Shown here: in pieces, positions 1-8,953 of the stretch
Position numbering within the stretch: the first letter of the stretch is position 1
Layout: every line of letters starts with the position of its first letter
Origin: Devosia insulae DS-56
Lineage (GTDB): Bacteria; Pseudomonadota; Alphaproteobacteria; Rhizobiales; Devosiaceae
Length of the DNA stretch: 34,740 nt
NCBI RefSeq assembly: GCF_000970465.2
Contig: NZ_LAJE02000051.1
Span: 1 to 34,740 of the forward strand
Reading direction: 5' to 3'
Notes under the pieces: generated by a model
What the model was told of the DNA's origin: nothing
The model's database searches: none
What the model saw: only the letters and a program-made list of their open reading frames with translations
Program-made: the position numbers and the translations under genes

Positions 1-27
1 TTCAAGAGAGTGGGCGACCACCGGAAA

Positions 28-3000
28 CTACGATGGCGCGCTCGTCGGCAGCGGCAGGTGTGTAGAAGAGAGAGGGGCAAGGCGAATGGGAAGCGTCAGG
101 TCGAACGGCGCGTCCCATTGCGTCGTTTGCGCCGCGATAGCCGGCAGGGCCTGCACGTCGAGCAGGATGTCGCGCACGACGATGAAGATGTCGCCATCGA
201 GGTAGCTGCGCACACCGGCCAGCGTCGGGACGTCGGGGAAATTGAGATCGAAGGCAGGATCGGTCTTGGTGATGGTTCGGAACAGTTTCAGTCGAATGGG
301 GGCCGACGGAACGGCTTTGGGCATCACCAGTTTCCAGCCGGTGCCGTCGCTCATCGGCGTGTTGCCGATCGTGCTGTCGGCATCGAGCGTGAGCTCCCTG
401 ATCCCGACGTTGCCGAGATTGCCGCTCTTGGTGCCGCGTGGCGCACGGACCTTGAGGTCGTTCTCCTCGAGCTGGAAGCGCTGCAGCGGGGTGGCAGGGG
501 CGGCGCCACTGGCCGGCGGCAGCAGCCACGGGAGGAGTTCGCCGCCGAGTTTCACCTCGTCATTGAAGCTCAGCGTTACGGTCTCGGTCTTGCCATCGTC
601 CTTGAGGTCCGCCGGGTCCACTTTGGCGGTCAGTGACGAACCGGCCGACACGCTGGTGGTGATGCGCAACGGGACGAGGCCGTGGCGGGCGAAGATCCGG
701 ATGCCGTTGTCCTTATCGTCGGCATACATGCCAGCCGTAAAATACGGCAGGTCGCGGCGAAGCCTGTTGGCGGCACGGTCGGCGAAGTCGGCGAGAGACA
801 AGGCGGAAGGCGCATTGACCGTCACCGTGATGGGCCCGCCGACCGTTCCCGGCGGCGTCAGGTTGATGGTCAGCGTGTCGCCCGATGCAACAGTACCGCC
901 GAGCTTGATCGTTGCCGCCACCCGGATCGCGCCGGCGCGCACTGTCATCTGGCAGGGGCCGCCGCCGATCAGGTAAAAGCCGGTGGTGCGGTTGACGCGT
1001 GGGGGGAGAGGCACGAAGGCGCGCGGCCGTGGCGCAACCACATCGTCGGCGAACGCCGCAACGAACGGCGCTGGGACGGTGCCGGACGATGGGGGATCGA
1101 CCATGATTGTCGGCCGGGGAGCCCCGGTGGGGTCGGTGACGGCGTAGAGCCCGGCGGGTAGCAGAGCGACGGCCGACGCCGGGGTTGGCGGGGGTGAGGA
1201 TGGATTGGCGGCCACCGAGATGACAAAGGGTGGGATTTCGGAGGTGCCCTGCCGGTAAGTGGGTATGGCATCGAGGGTGTCAGCGTTGGCAGCGGGCAGG
1301 GTGCGGTCGGTGCGGGAGCCGGCATAGGCCAGCAGCCGGATGGGCTTGCCGAGCCCGGCATGCAGGTTTGCCGAGCCATCGAAGCTTTCGCCGAACAGCC
1401 GGTTGCGAGTGCGCAGGTTGTAGCGATCATTGGCGGTCAGGATGGTCGAATAGAGATCGCCCGAGGCGCGGCTGGCGCCCTGCTCGAGGAAGCTGGCGGC
1501 GCCATCCGGCAGCTGGCCGGGGACGAAGCCGGGACCTGGGGTCCACGATCTGAGATCGAGGGCGCGCGCCGCGACCTGGCCGAGAACCTGCAGCCAGCGG
1601 TCTCTGCCGGAGGCATTGGGGTTGACCTGCGGCATGGCCTGGGAGATGAGCCGGCTCACCGGACTGAACACCTTGTTCATGTCCTCGAAGTCCCAGTTCT
1701 TGATGCTGTCGCGCAGGTCGTCCCTGGCCCAGAACGGCAAGAGGAAGACATACTTCCACGCCATCTGCATCAACCCGCCGATGCTGAGGATCTGGAACCA
1801 GTTGAGATCCTCGTTGAGCGGGATAGGCCCGTTGCCGGGCTGCAGCCATTCCGGCGGGTCGAGGATTTTCGCCGCGGTGAGGATGTCGGCGCCCGTCATG
1901 ATGCCGCCCGACAGCGGCAGCGCGGTCATGAACGGGCCCCAGAAGTTGCACTGCACGGTGTGATTGAGCTCATGCTCGATCAGGGTGCGGCGGTGGGTGT
2001 CGTGCACCCGCGGATGCTCGGGCACCAGGGCCTCCGGCTCGTGGGCCAGCACGCGGTGGCCGGGCACGTCGAAGCGCCTCGCGCCGATTGTGTATTCGGA
2101 GGCGACGAGCTTGAGGATCGGCGTCTCGGCGAGGATGTCGCTTCGCCCCTCGTAATCGTCGGGCTGGATGCGCCACCAGCGCTTGACCTTGCCGTCCTCA
2201 TCGTCCTTGCGGCGGATCAGCGGCAGCGGCGCGTCGAGCACGATGTACTGGGTGGTCCCCTGGGTGGTCAGGGACCAGGTGTTGCGGAACTCGGGCACGA
2301 AGCCGGCGGGGCGCCCGGTGGTTGGCCATTGGACGAAATAGGCCGCACTCTCGAGGGCCTTCGCGTCGTTCGACGTGTTGACGAGGTGGATCGCCAGCAG
2401 GTTGTTCGGCCAGGCGCCGAAGGCCGACGAGGGCAGCGCTGACATCACCTTGAGGAAGCGGTCGAACGAGGCGCGCGGGACGCCGGCCCGAAACTTGCCC
2501 AGCACGGGCTCAGCCCGCGTGAGTTTGAACGGGCCGGTTCCCACCGGCTCGTCGGTGAGGTCGGCCTCGAAGGCGGGTACGGCAGCGACGCGGCGCAGCA
2601 CCCGGGCTCCGGGGTCGCCATAGGCGACGAAGTTGCCGACGGCGAGGAAGCTCAGGCGGGGCACCTTGGCATCGACGTCCGCCCCGGTGCCGAGCATGGC
2701 GGTGACTTCGACCGCCGGCTCGTCGCCCAGTGGTATCGCTTTGCTGACGTCGAGCCTGGTCGCATCGGCAGGCACCAGGGTGGCCGGTAGTGGCGGATCG
2801 ATTTCGAGGACCCCGCCAGCCAGGCCGCCCTTGGCGCGGACATAGGCCGGGGTCGTGCCGGTTCCACCGGCAATGATCAGCAGGTCGTCCTTGGCGATGG
2901 CGGGGAGCGGGGCGGTGAAAGTGAGCTTTCCCCGCGCAGCAGCTTTGGCGACCACGGCCGAGAAGCGGGGGCCGGCGACCATGCGCGCCAGCTTCTTGCC

Positions 3001-5739
3001 CACCGCGACGCCGGCCCGATCCGGTTCAAGGGTGAGGCGGCTGCGAAGGGCTGCTACCCCGGCGAAACGGATTTTCTGCGGCGTCGGCGTGGAGCCCGGC
3101 GCGGTGGGTGGGGCGGGTGGCGTGGTCGCGGTGGTCGCCTCGACCTGCAGGTAGGCGTCGAGGGAAAGGTCAGGCGCCGTGGCGGGCGGCGGTGTCGCAA
3201 CGGCGAGGGTCAGCGTCTTGGGGGTGGAAGTGGTGTTGGTCCAGCCGGGGATCGTCGCAGCACCCGAGGCCGGGGCGATGGCCTCGACCTTGAGGTCGTG
3301 TGCGAGCGAGGCGGGCAGCTCCCGGTCGAGAATCAGGGCTTTGTTGCCGGTCATGTCCTGGACGTCGGCGACCTCACGATAGGCCACGTCGGCGACTCCC
3401 GAGGCGGAAATGCGCAGCCAGTCGGCTTTGGCAAAGCTGGTGCTGGTCGGAACCTCCAGGGCGAACTGCACCTGATTGATCGTTTCCAGCTGCACGAGGG
3501 TGGTGCTCGCCGGCCGCACGAACTCGATGACCTCGATCTTCTCCTTGTCGCCGGTCTTTCCCGGCACCGGGATGGACAAGGGGATCGGCTGGCGGAGGTG
3601 GATCGTCCCGGGCGCCGGTGCGCCTGCCGTTGCGGGGTCATCGACGAAGCCGTCGGCGGTGACCGACCCGATGGTGCGCGATCTGACGGCATTGCCCGGG
3701 GCATGGGTCCAGCCGGCGACATGCAGGCGTTGCCGATTGCCGGCGTCGGTGCAGAGCAGGGCGGCCAGCGAGCGCTTGGTCGCGTCGTTGTTGAAGGCGG
3801 TAGGGCCAGCACTGATGTCGTGAACATCGACCACTTCGGCGCGCCCCAGGACTTCGAGATCCTCACGGTTGATCCAGACGACATTGCCCACGGTCACGGC
3901 GCGGTCGTTGTTGCGGCCGCCGGCCACCACCCGCGGCAGGAAGCCGTTGAGGCCCAATGCGAAAGCGACCTGCCGGGTACTGCCCAGCGCGATCTGCGAC
4001 TTGGCGATGGTGTGATATCGCCAGGGGTGCGTCTTGTCCTCGCATAGCTGCTTGAACGCCCAGACGATCAGCCCGACTATCTCGAGGTAGAAGTTGACCG
4101 GCTGGAAGAAGAACAGCGAGATCGCCGTCATCGGGAAGCCCCAGGTGGGCAACAGCATGAAGCGGATGATGTGCAACGCCACGTCGCCGCGCGACACGTG
4201 GCCGTCGCGATCGGTGCGGCCGAGGGGATCGAAGCGGCAGAGGGCGTAGTCGTGCCAGCCGGCCGTGGCGCGCTCAGCCTCCTCCGCCAGGTCGGCGTCG
4301 GTGGCGCCGGCCCAGCGGCGCGGATCGTCGTCGCCGCCGTGCCAGGGGTCGGGGTTGAGGAACAGGCCGAGTTCGGGGTCGAGGTCGCGGGCGCCGAAAT
4401 GGATCAGCCCGGTCTCGGGGTCGGCGAAATGGCCGTAAAGCGTCGGCCGGGCGCGACAGTCGGCGCGTCCAAATGCCGGTGCCGCTACGCGCTCGAACTG
4501 CCAGCCGGTTTCGGTCGCGATCAGGACGCCATTGGGTGTGCCGAGGGGATCGCAGAGATAGGCTTCAGCCACCGGTGCGCCAACCGGGCCATCAAGCCGC
4601 GCCACGATGCGGTCGCCAACCCAGATGTAGACGTGGAGGGACTGGCCGGCGGCGCCGGTGACGGCCCACAGGCGGCCGATTTCGTCACGGTGCTCGTACC
4701 GGAGCAGGTCGACCTGGCGGCTGGCGACGCGTCGGCCCATGCCGTCGGTGTCATAGCGCACCAGGGCCCCGTCGGGCAGTTCGACATGGCACAGCGTGCC
4801 GAGCGGATCGTAGCCATAGCGCGTTTCGCCGTCAGGCCCGATGCGGGAGACGCGGCGGCCGGCCGCGTCATAGCTGTAGCGGACCGCAGAGCCGTCGGGG
4901 CGGTCGAGCGCCAGGATGCGCCCGGCCTCGCCCGGTGTGCGGCGGCCCGTGTCGGTCAGTGTGAGGTCTGCTCCAAGGTATTCCCAGCTCTGTTCGATCG
5001 TGCCGCCAAGCGCGTCGAAATGGGTATGCGATGCCAGCCGCCCCTCGGTGTCGCGGCTGTAGCGGTCGCCGCTGCCATCGGCCCAGCGGCGCTCGGTGAT
5101 CGCCGTCAGATTGCTCAGCTCAAGCTCCAGCGTATCGACCACAACGCCGCCGGCAGCGGCGCTGAGAGCAACGCGTGTCGGCTCGATCGCTTCGTCGATC
5201 CAGGTCTCGCGATCGAGGCGGATGCGGCGCGCCGCGCCAGCCGCCTCGAGGTGCAGCAGGGCCCGTCCGCCCTCGGCCCGGATGATGCAGCCGCCATCGT
5301 CGTCCCAGTCGTAAAGCAGCGCCGCGGTCGAACCGGGGAGCTCGACCCGCAGCAGCCGCTCGGCCTCATCGAGGACCAGCGAGACGCGATCCTCGCCACG
5401 GACGATGGAGCGGGAACGGCCACCACGGCTCAGCCGCATCTCCGTGCGGCCATGCGGGTCGGTGGTCGCGAAAGTCTGCTGGCCGTGCCGGCCCTCGATG
5501 CCGACGAACCAATCGCCCGAGGCGATGCGGCAGAGGTTATCGTCCTGGTCGTGGTCGAACCGCAGCGTGGTTCCGGTAGCGTCGGTCCATGCCAGGGGGC
5601 GCCCGGTCCCGGCGAGCTCCAGCTTCCGACGACCACGAGCGGGGTCGGCCGGCGCCCGGGTTTCAGACGGAGATGGACGCAGAGACGGAGACGGATCCCG
5701 AGCCTCCGGCGCCACGTTCGAGGTCGCCCAATAGTTCAT
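28..5739 (-). CDS. RHS/YD-repeat protein with HExxH metalloprotease motif; likely payload
   Basis: This 1903-residue protein has no signal peptide. Residues about 40-510 are a short RHS region with YD-like repeats (RYSYDAAGRRVSRIGPDGET, then RYGYDPLG) and the RHS core GHFADPETGLIHFGARDLDP at about 436, ending at NPDPW (about 467) and DPLGRTDRDGH near 505. A hydrophobic segment follows at about 526-563 (FPMTAISLFFFQPVNFYLEI). The 1300-residue remainder holds strand-rich domains and a zincin motif, H1256-E-L-N-H1260 followed by TVQ, matching HExxHxxQ. A later strand-rich domain (residues about 1650-1750) resembles the repeated-strand module of tail proteins. The start has GGGGA about 7 bp upstream. 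RHS shells encase toxins, so this is probably the cargo or a cargo-bearing tip component. The third zinc ligand is unassigned. Confidence 0.88.
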   Translation of the reverse strand: MNYWATSNVAPEARDPSPSLRPSPSETRAPADPARGRRKLELAGTGRPLAWTDATGTTLRFDHDQDDNLCRIASGDWFVGIEGRHGQQTFATTDPHGRTEMRLSRGGRSRSIVRGEDRVSLVLDEAERLLRVELPGSTAALLYDWDDDGGCIIRAEGGRALLHLEAAGAARRIRLDRETWIDEAIEPTRVALSAAAGGVVVDTLELELSNLTAITERRWADGSGDRYSRDTEGRLASHTHFDALGGTIEQSWEYLGADLTLTDTGRRTPGEAGRILALDRPDGSAVRYSYDAAGRRVSRIGPDGETRYGYDPLGTLCHVELPDGALVRYDTDGMGRRVASRQVDLLRYEHRDEIGRLWAVTGAAGQSLHVYIWVGDRIVARLDGPVGAPVAEAYLCDPLGTPNGVLIATETGWQFERVAAPAFGRADCRARPTLYGHFADPETGLIHFGARDLDPELGLFLNPDPWHGGDDDPRRWAGATDADLAEEAERATAGWHDYALCRFDPLGRTDRDGHVSRGDVALHIIRFMLLPTWGFPMTAISLFFFQPVNFYLEIVGLIVWAFKQLCEDKTHPWRYHTIAKSQIALGSTRQVAFALGLNGFLPRVVAGGRNNDRAVTVGNVVWINREDLEVLGRAEVVDVHDISAGPTAFNNDATKRSLAALLCTDAGNRQRLHVAGWTHAPGNAVRSRTIGSVTADGFVDDPATAGAPAPGTIHLRQPIPLSIPVPGKTGDKEKIEVIEFVRPASTTLVQLETINQVQFALEVPTSTSFAKADWLRISASGVADVAYREVADVQDMTGNKALILDRELPASLAHDLKVEAIAPASGAATIPGWTNTTSTPKTLTLAVATPPPATAPDLSLDAYLQVEATTATTPPAPPTAPGSTPTPQKIRFAGVAALRSRLTLEPDRAGVAVGKKLARMVAGPRFSAVVAKAAARGKLTFTAPLPAIAKDDLLIIAGGTGTTPAYVRAKGGLAGGVLEIDPPLPATLVPADATRLDVSKAIPLGDEPAVEVTAMLGTGADVDAKVPRLSFLAVGNFVAYGDPGARVLRRVAAVPAFEADLTDEPVGTGPFKLTRAEPVLGKFRAGVPRASFDRFLKVMSALPSSAFGAWPNNLLAIHLVNTSNDAKALESAAYFVQWPTTGRPAGFVPEFRNTWSLTTQGTTQYIVLDAPLPLIRRKDDEDGKVKRWWRIQPDDYEGRSDILAETPILKLVASEYTIGARRFDVPGHRVLAHEPEALVPEHPRVHDTHRRTLIEHELNHTVQCNFWGPFMTALPLSGGIMTGADILTAAKILDPPEWLQPGNGPIPLNEDLNWFQILSIGGLMQMAWKYVFLLPFWARDDLRDSIKNWDFEDMNKVFSPVSRLISQAMPQVNPNASGRDRWLQVLGQVAARALDLRSWTPGPGFVPGQLPDGAASFLEQGASRASGDLYSTILTANDRYNLRTRNRLFGESFDGSANLHAGLGKPIRLLAYAGSRTDRTLPAANADTLDAIPTYRQGTSEIPPFVISVAANPSSPPPTPASAVALLPAGLYAVTDPTGAPRPTIMVDPPSSGTVPAPFVAAFADDVVAPRPRAFVPLPPRVNRTTGFYLIGGGPCQMTVRAGAIRVAATIKLGGTVASGDTLTINLTPPGTVGGPITVTVNAPSALSLADFADRAANRLRRDLPYFTAGMYADDKDNGIRIFARHGLVPLRITTSVSAGSSLTAKVDPADLKDDGKTETVTLSFNDEVKLGGELLPWLLPPASGAAPATPLQRFQLEENDLKVRAPRGTKSGNLGNVGIRELTLDADSTIGNTPMSDGTGWKLVMPKAVPSAPIRLKLFRTITKTDPAFDLNFPDVPTLAGVRSYLDGDIFIVVRDILLDVQALPAIAAQTTQWDAPFDLTLPIRLAPLSSTHLPLPTSAPS

Positions 5740-8700
5740 CGAGTTCCCCTTCGATTGTCTCCAGCACGAGTTCGATCTCGGCCGTCAGTTTCTCGATCGC
5801 CGCCTCGATCAACAGGGCGGGGTCGAACTCGAGGAGGCTTTTCAGTGCCTCGTCGATCTTCGTGGTCTTGTCGGCCAGCGGCTGCAGGATGGCCGAAGGC
5901 CTGAGGCCCTCGAGGCTGTCCAGCACGTTGTTGAGCGGCGTCAGGTCGCCGAGCAGCGCCGCCGGATTGAGCGTCGCGAGCTTCGCCTTCAGGGCGTCGA
6001 AGCTGGGCGTCAGCGTGCCGGCGAAGGCGGCGGGAGAGTAGGCCTGCAGCGATGCGAAGACGGCATCGAGGACGCGCCCGAGCTCATCGGCGAGCCGTGC
6101 GGGGTCGAGCGCCGCCAGCTGGTTTCGGATTTCACCGAGCACCTCGTCGAGTACCTGCAGCAGGCCCTGCGGCAGCGCCGGCAGCAGCTCGGTGAAAATG
6201 CCGTTCCAGATGCGCAGCAGGCCGGCCGCCAGCTGCTTGCCGAAGCTTGCGAGCTTGGTCTGCAGCGCAATGCCCGCGGCGTCCATCTCGTCGGCGATCG
6301 GCGTCGGGTCGAGCGCGTCGAACAAAGCGTCGATGCGCTGCAGCGTGGTGGCTGTGGTATCGGGCAGGGTCACGGCGGCCGGGGCGAAATCGCTGAGGAC
6401 GCGACCGATGGCCTCGAAGCCGCGGCCGATGTCGTCGGAGCCGAGCCCGTTGATGAGCTGGTCGGTCGCTCCGGACAGGCCTCGCAGATCGGGGGCCGAG
6501 ACCGTGACGAAGATTTCGAGCTGCAACGAGCCGACGGTTGCGCCGAGCGCGGCGCTGCTGCGGTTCTGGGCGGCGAGGCTGGCCTCGGTGCGGGTCAGCC
6601 GTTCGAGCGCTGCCCTGAGCTCGGCCAATGGGCCGTCACCCGAACTCGGATCGACAAGGCGCCGCCGCCGCTCGATCGCGCCGGCGATGGCGGTGAGGTG
6701 CGCACCCGCGGTTTCGCCAGCCCGCGACAACAGGGCCAGCGGGCGGTTGATCAGCGTAAGTCCATCCTCCAGTACGTCCTCGGCGGCGCCACGCACCACC
6801 GACCGGGCCTCGTTGACCAAGGCGGCGAACGGCCGAACCACATCGCCAAAGCGGATCGGCTCGCTGTCCCCGACGGGCAGGTTGGCGGCAGCGCCGACCC
6901 GTCCGGCCACCGAAGTGGCGACCTCGTCGGCCATCCTGCCGGGCAACTGGCTCGCCTGGCCGACCACGCGCCCCAGCAGCAGGGTGGGGTCAATGACGTC
7001 CAGCAGCGACTTGAGCTCGGCATAGACGGTGGCGAGTGGGGCGAGCAGCGGCGCCGGATCGACGGCGCGCCGCGTCCGCGCGAGAATGGCGTCGAATTCC
7101 TGCTGCAGCGGTTGGATGAGCACCGTCGGCTCGAGCCGGTCGAGCTCGGCGATCGCCCCGCTGAAATGGCTGGAGAGCTGGTTGGTCAAGGTCTGTGGCG
7201 AGATGGTCTGAAGCCGCGCCAGCAACCCCGCGAAGGGCTGGTCGAGCCGTTTGATGGCGACGGTCGGACTGAGTTTGTCCAATGCCGCCCGCGCCTCCTC
7301 GATGGCGCCCTGGATCGGGGCGAGCGCTCCCGAGATGTCGAGGCTGGCCACGGCCTTGCGGCGCGGTTCGCCGAGACTGGCGGTCAGGTCGAGCTTCCGC
7401 ACCTGGCCGGCCAGCAGGCCAAGTGGGGTCCTGAGGGCCTCGGGCAGGTCGGCGGAGGCCAGCGCCTCGTTCACCTTGTCGCGGAGGGCGCGGATTTCGC
7501 CGGCGGAGGCAGTACCGGCAGCCGACAGATCGATCGTTCCGATGGCGCCGTCGAGCTTGCCGATCTCGGCCTTCAGCGCGTCGATCAGCGCCGGCAGGCC
7601 ATCGACGATGTCGGTCGCTGCGTCGATCAGTGTCTCGAGTTCGGTTTTCACGTCGGCCACAGCGGTGGGGAAGCCGGCGGCGAAGGCGCTGATCTCGCCG
7701 GCCAGGGCGCTGACCCGGCCAGCAACGGCCGCCGTGTCGATCGTATCGATGGCATTGGCAACAGCCTGCAGCCGCGCCGCGATGCTGCCGACCGGCGAAA
7801 AGCTGCCGATCTCTCCGGCCTTGCGCTCGATGCCGAGCAGCGCCTGGGTGAGCTGATCACGCAGTTCGGGCAGTGGCAGCCGGGCGAGGAACTCGCGTAC
7901 GCCGGTCAGCAGGTTGCGGGCATCGTCGCGGATCGCGGTGATGCCGCTCTCGGCGAACATGGCGTGCAACTCGGTGTCGATCTCCTCCAGCGTGAGGTCG
8001 ATCAGTTCGGTGTCGAGCCGGTCGATACCGTCCCGCAGCATCTGCATCGGCGGCAGGAAGTAATCGGCGAGGCCACGCGGCGGCACCGGCACGCGTGCCA
8101 TCAGCGGGGCCAGCGTGGCGTCCAGCTTTCCGGCGAGCTCGGCTATGTCGATCGCTTCGATGTCGGCGGTGAGCCGGGCAGTCGCCTGCGGCAGGATATC
8201 GATGGTGAGGGTGCGGATCTCCCTGCTCGCTGTGGCAAGGCTCGCGACGATTGCCGGCAGGTCCGGTGCGCTGCCGACCAGCGCCTCCGAGGCGAGGTCA
8301 ATACGCCGGGTCAGGTCGACGATCTGCGCCTCGAGCGCATCGGCGCCGGTGCCGCCGGCGACACGGGCCTCGACCGCCGCCAGCACCTCGAAGGGGCCGC
8401 TCAGCACAGTGAGGTCCAGCCCGAGCAGGAAGCGCGAGAAGAACGCGGCGACCTCGACCGGCCGCGACGGACCTGCGCCGGCCAGATCGTTCAGCGCCGC
8501 AACCGGCGCCGCTATGGCCTCCGGGATCTCGCCGCCGATCGCCTTGGTGAACTCGCTGGTGAGGGTGTCGAGGATGGCCGCCGGGTTGCCCGGCGCGCCG
8601 TTGAGCGCCTGCCGCACCATGGCTTCCGGATCGAGATCCATCAGGTCTTTCAGCGGCGCGAGGCGCAGCTTGATGGTCTGCAGCGTGTCGATGACCTCCT

Positions 8701-8953
8701 GCAGCACCCCCAGGTCGACAAAGGGCTGGAGCTGCTCGAGTTCGGCGAAGGCGGCGCGGAGGGTGGCAGGCAGGTCGCCGCCGCCGTTGGCGATCTCGCC
8801 GATCTCCCGGATCAGCGGGCCGGCGTCGCCCAACAGGTCTAGCGGGTCGGTGATGCTGAGCGACAGGCTGGCGCCCGGCGCATCGGCGGCGATCGAGAGC
8901 TTGGCGTCAAGCGCCGAAGTGTCGAGCTGCAGCAGCGCCTTGAGCCCGCTCAT
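5663..8953 (-). CDS. Long helical repeat protein, candidate tape measure
   Basis: This 1096-residue protein is almost wholly helical, with few aromatic residues and many leucines, alanines and charged residues. Short amphipathic helices are punctuated by [D/S]P motifs. In one stretch (about 7270-6990) SPTV, SPQT, EPTV, DPAP and DPTL recur every 23 or 24 residues, and another series (about 6117-5815) has DPAR, SPAA, NPAA, RPSA and DPAL spaced 22-26. The pattern resembles apolipoprotein-type 22-mers. It is the only protein long enough to serve as the tape measure that fixes tube length, and it lies where afp14/pvc14 does; this role is inference. The start at 8953 overlaps the previous stop (ATGA). 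Its last 77 bp overlap the RHS gene. Confidence 0.7.
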   Translation of the reverse strand: MSGLKALLQLDTSALDAKLSIAADAPGASLSLSITDPLDLLGDAGPLIREIGEIANGGGDLPATLRAAFAELEQLQPFVDLGVLQEVIDTLQTIKLRLAPLKDLMDLDPEAMVRQALNGAPGNPAAILDTLTSEFTKAIGGEIPEAIAAPVAALNDLAGAGPSRPVEVAAFFSRFLLGLDLTVLSGPFEVLAAVEARVAGGTGADALEAQIVDLTRRIDLASEALVGSAPDLPAIVASLATASREIRTLTIDILPQATARLTADIEAIDIAELAGKLDATLAPLMARVPVPPRGLADYFLPPMQMLRDGIDRLDTELIDLTLEEIDTELHAMFAESGITAIRDDARNLLTGVREFLARLPLPELRDQLTQALLGIERKAGEIGSFSPVGSIAARLQAVANAIDTIDTAAVAGRVSALAGEISAFAAGFPTAVADVKTELETLIDAATDIVDGLPALIDALKAEIGKLDGAIGTIDLSAAGTASAGEIRALRDKVNEALASADLPEALRTPLGLLAGQVRKLDLTASLGEPRRKAVASLDISGALAPIQGAIEEARAALDKLSPTVAIKRLDQPFAGLLARLQTISPQTLTNQLSSHFSGAIAELDRLEPTVLIQPLQQEFDAILARTRRAVDPAPLLAPLATVYAELKSLLDVIDPTLLLGRVVGQASQLPGRMADEVATSVAGRVGAAANLPVGDSEPIRFGDVVRPFAALVNEARSVVRGAAEDVLEDGLTLINRPLALLSRAGETAGAHLTAIAGAIERRRRLVDPSSGDGPLAELRAALERLTRTEASLAAQNRSSAALGATVGSLQLEIFVTVSAPDLRGLSGATDQLINGLGSDDIGRGFEAIGRVLSDFAPAAVTLPDTTATTLQRIDALFDALDPTPIADEMDAAGIALQTKLASFGKQLAAGLLRIWNGIFTELLPALPQGLLQVLDEVLGEIRNQLAALDPARLADELGRVLDAVFASLQAYSPAAFAGTLTPSFDALKAKLATLNPAALLGDLTPLNNVLDSLEGLRPSAILQPLADKTTKIDEALKSLLEFDPALLIEAAIEKLTAEIELVLETIEGELDELLGDLERGAGGSGSVSVSASISV

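Noticed and set aside
4171-5904. Plus-strand open frame of 577 codons opposite the RHS region
   Set aside because: It is antisense to clear YD-repeat coding sequence and ends in arginine/proline-rich low complexity.
6698-8842. Plus-strand open frame of 714 codons opposite the helical repeat protein
   Set aside because: It mirrors the repeats of the real gene on the other strand, with no ribosome-binding site and no known domain.
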